From Verrucomicrobiota bacterium (GTDB lineage Bacteria; Verrucomicrobiota; Verrucomicrobiia; Methylacidiphilales; UBA1321), in NCBI GenBank assembly GCA_013286145.1, contig JABDGH010000008.1, positions 1 to 64,000 on the forward strand: 64,000 nucleotides of DNA, in the 5' to 3' direction. Below are positions 62,454 to 64,000 of the stretch, piece after piece. The notes beneath the pieces were generated by a model that saw nothing but the letters and a program-made list of their open reading frames with translations, did not search any database and had not been told where the DNA came from. A program made the position numbers and the translations under genes. Position 1 is the stretch's first letter, and each line of letters opens with the position of its first letter.

Positions 62454-64000
62454 TTAGCCAATGGAAATCTTGAATCGATGAACCACGCGCTGGGCGAGGA
62501 AGTTGATCACCAGTGAGATGATGAAGAGAAGCAGGCCGACCATGAAAAGCGCGCGCCACTCGATGCTGCCGTTTTCCGCCTCACCCAATTCCTGGGCAAT
62601 AATACCCGTCATGGTGTGAACGGGCTGGAACAAAATCATGAGGCCTTTGCTCAGCGGCGGAATGGAAATGCTGTTACCGGCGCAAAGAAGAACCACCATC
62701 GTCTCGCCAATCACGCGACCAAATCCGAGTAGAACGGCGGAAATGACCCCCGAGAGAGAAGCAGGCAGGATGATGCGCCAGATCGTCTGGAGTCGGTTCG
62801 CGCCCAGTGCATAAGAGGCTTCCTTGAAAGCGCGCGGAACATTATTGATCGCGTCCTCAGTCAGCGTGAAAATGGTCGGCACGGCCATGAAGGCGAGAAG
62901 AATACCCGCAGTCATGATGTTGAGTCGCTCGCTGAATGGCGGCAAAACTCCCCACCGCGAAAGTTGTCGCAAAAACTCACCCAAGACAGCGACACCAAAA
63001 AAGCCGAGCACCACGGAGGGAATAGCGGAGATGAATTCAATGGCAGGCTTGACGATGTTCTGCTCCCAGGGTGTGGCGATTTGGTTGATGTAAATCCCCG
63101 CTCCGACCCCGAGCGGCACGGCAATGGCCAGTGCGACCATCGAAATCAAGGTTGAACCGACCAGCAGCGGCAGGATCCCATAATAATTCTGCCACTGGCT
63201 TGCGGTCAGCCAATTGGTATTGAAAAAGAAATCGATGATGCCCGCGTACCACGGCAGCGGCTTATTGAAATCCCAGGTTTCCAGTTGGTTCTGATAAGCC
63301 GGGATGGCAACTACCAGGGCACGGACGCGACCTTCAAATCCAGCCAGATGATTTTTCATCGCATCATCGAGCACTGGCGGTGACTGGCTGATAAAATTGA
63401 CAAGTCCAGCGCTAAACTTCGCATTGGCATCATGGATCAAGGGCAACGCATCCTTGAGCGGTTGTGTTGCTGCAACCAGATCGACTTCCTGATAAGTGAC
63501 CTTATCCGCCAGATCTTTTTTACCAGAACGGAGATAAAGCTGTTTTTCAGCTTTCCGATCCTCGACGTTCTTGATCGCATCCCTCGTGGCGGTGACCGTT
63601 TCACCAAGATTGGAAACGATCCCGTCCAGGCCGTTGCCCTGCGAACCGAGTTTGCTCGCGTAATCATCGTAGGCCGCCAGTGCTGCGTTGGCTTCAACCA
63701 TGGCTTCGTCTTCCGTCTTGCCCTGTTTTTTACCCTCAGCCAGAAGATGCTTGAGTTCTTCAAGACGGGCCGCACTCAGATAACTGCTGAGCTGATCGAG
63801 ATCGCTGGTCTCTTTTTTAATGATATCGACGAACTCAAGTCCCGCTTGCCGATAGATGAGAAGATTACGGTAATTCTGGCCGAAAAAGCCATCGACGGGG
63901 TTCAATCCGATACTTTGGCCGTAAAGCGAAAGCATGATCAGGCCAAGAACAACAATGGAAATCCAGGCATTGGCGCCAAAAAAATACTTGATGACGTCAT
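62454..64000 (-). CDS. pstC: Phosphate ABC transporter permease PstC, partial (continues beyond window end)
   Basis: Core LLVGSTLISMVALAIAVPLGVGAGIYINQIATPWEQNIVKPAIEFISAIPSVVLGFFGVAVLGEFLRQ. Frame stays open upstream of ATG 63935 to the edge (DVIKYFFGANAWISIVVLGLIMLSL). Confidence 0.93.
   Translation of the reverse strand, partial: DVIKYFFGANAWISIVVLGLIMLSLYGQSIGLNPVDGFFGQNYRNLLIYRQAGLEFVDIIKKETSDLDQLSSYLSAARLEELKHLLAEGKKQGKTEDEAMVEANAALAAYDDYASKLGSQGNGLDGIVSNLGETVTATRDAIKNVEDRKAEKQLYLRSGKKDLADKVTYQEVDLVAATQPLKDALPLIHDANAKFSAGLVNFISQSPPVLDDAMKNHLAGFEGRVRALVVAIPAYQNQLETWDFNKPLPWYAGIIDFFFNTNWLTASQWQNYYGILPLLVGSTLISMVALAIAVPLGVGAGIYINQIATPWEQNIVKPAIEFISAIPSVVLGFFGVAVLGEFLRQLSRWGVLPPFSERLNIMTAGILLAFMAVPTIFTLTEDAINNVPRAFKEASYALGANRLQTIWRIILPASLSGVISAVLLGFGRVIGETMVVLLCAGNSISIPPLSKGLMILFQPVHTMTGIIAQELGEAENGSIEWRALFMVGLLLFIISLVINFLAQRVVHRFKISIG

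Overview
The window looks like a chromosomal segment of a Verrucomicrobiota bacterium, probably Chthoniobacter-like. This rests on protein style, two Verru_Chthon-type prepilins and an alternative complex III operon. Main content: (i) a minus-strand respiratory operon, actABCDEF plus a cbb3-like oxidase subunit I, at 1-9598; (ii) housekeeping genes (carB, rhlE-like, rho, purB, tatA, rnc, ligA) and a tRNA-Leu(CAA); (iii) glycan and cell-wall genes (GT2s, a flippase-like protein, a BadF-kinase/MurQ fusion, NlpC/P60, LysM); (iv) two Phd/YefM-RelE loci, one intact and one with a truncated toxin; (v) a phosphate block of pstC-pstA-pstB-phoU next to a two-gene btaA/btaB-like betaine-lipid module. 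The main unannotated signal is a dispersed family of long palindromic intergenic elements (core GTCATCC[C/T]GAGCTTGTCGA[G/A]GGATCAG). It has five full copies, three half copies and one divergent relative, and the loops of three copies are also homologous. A second ~67 bp hairpin-plus-tail repeat pair brackets a cell-envelope islet at 41.9-44.6 kb. No CRISPR array, prophage or complete transposase was seen. No single completely novel system is demonstrated. The best leads are the palindromic family, the bta-pst neighbourhood, a B/C-only Verru_Chthon cassette and local low-GC patches inside actB and carB. All family calls are from reading the translations; no searches were run.
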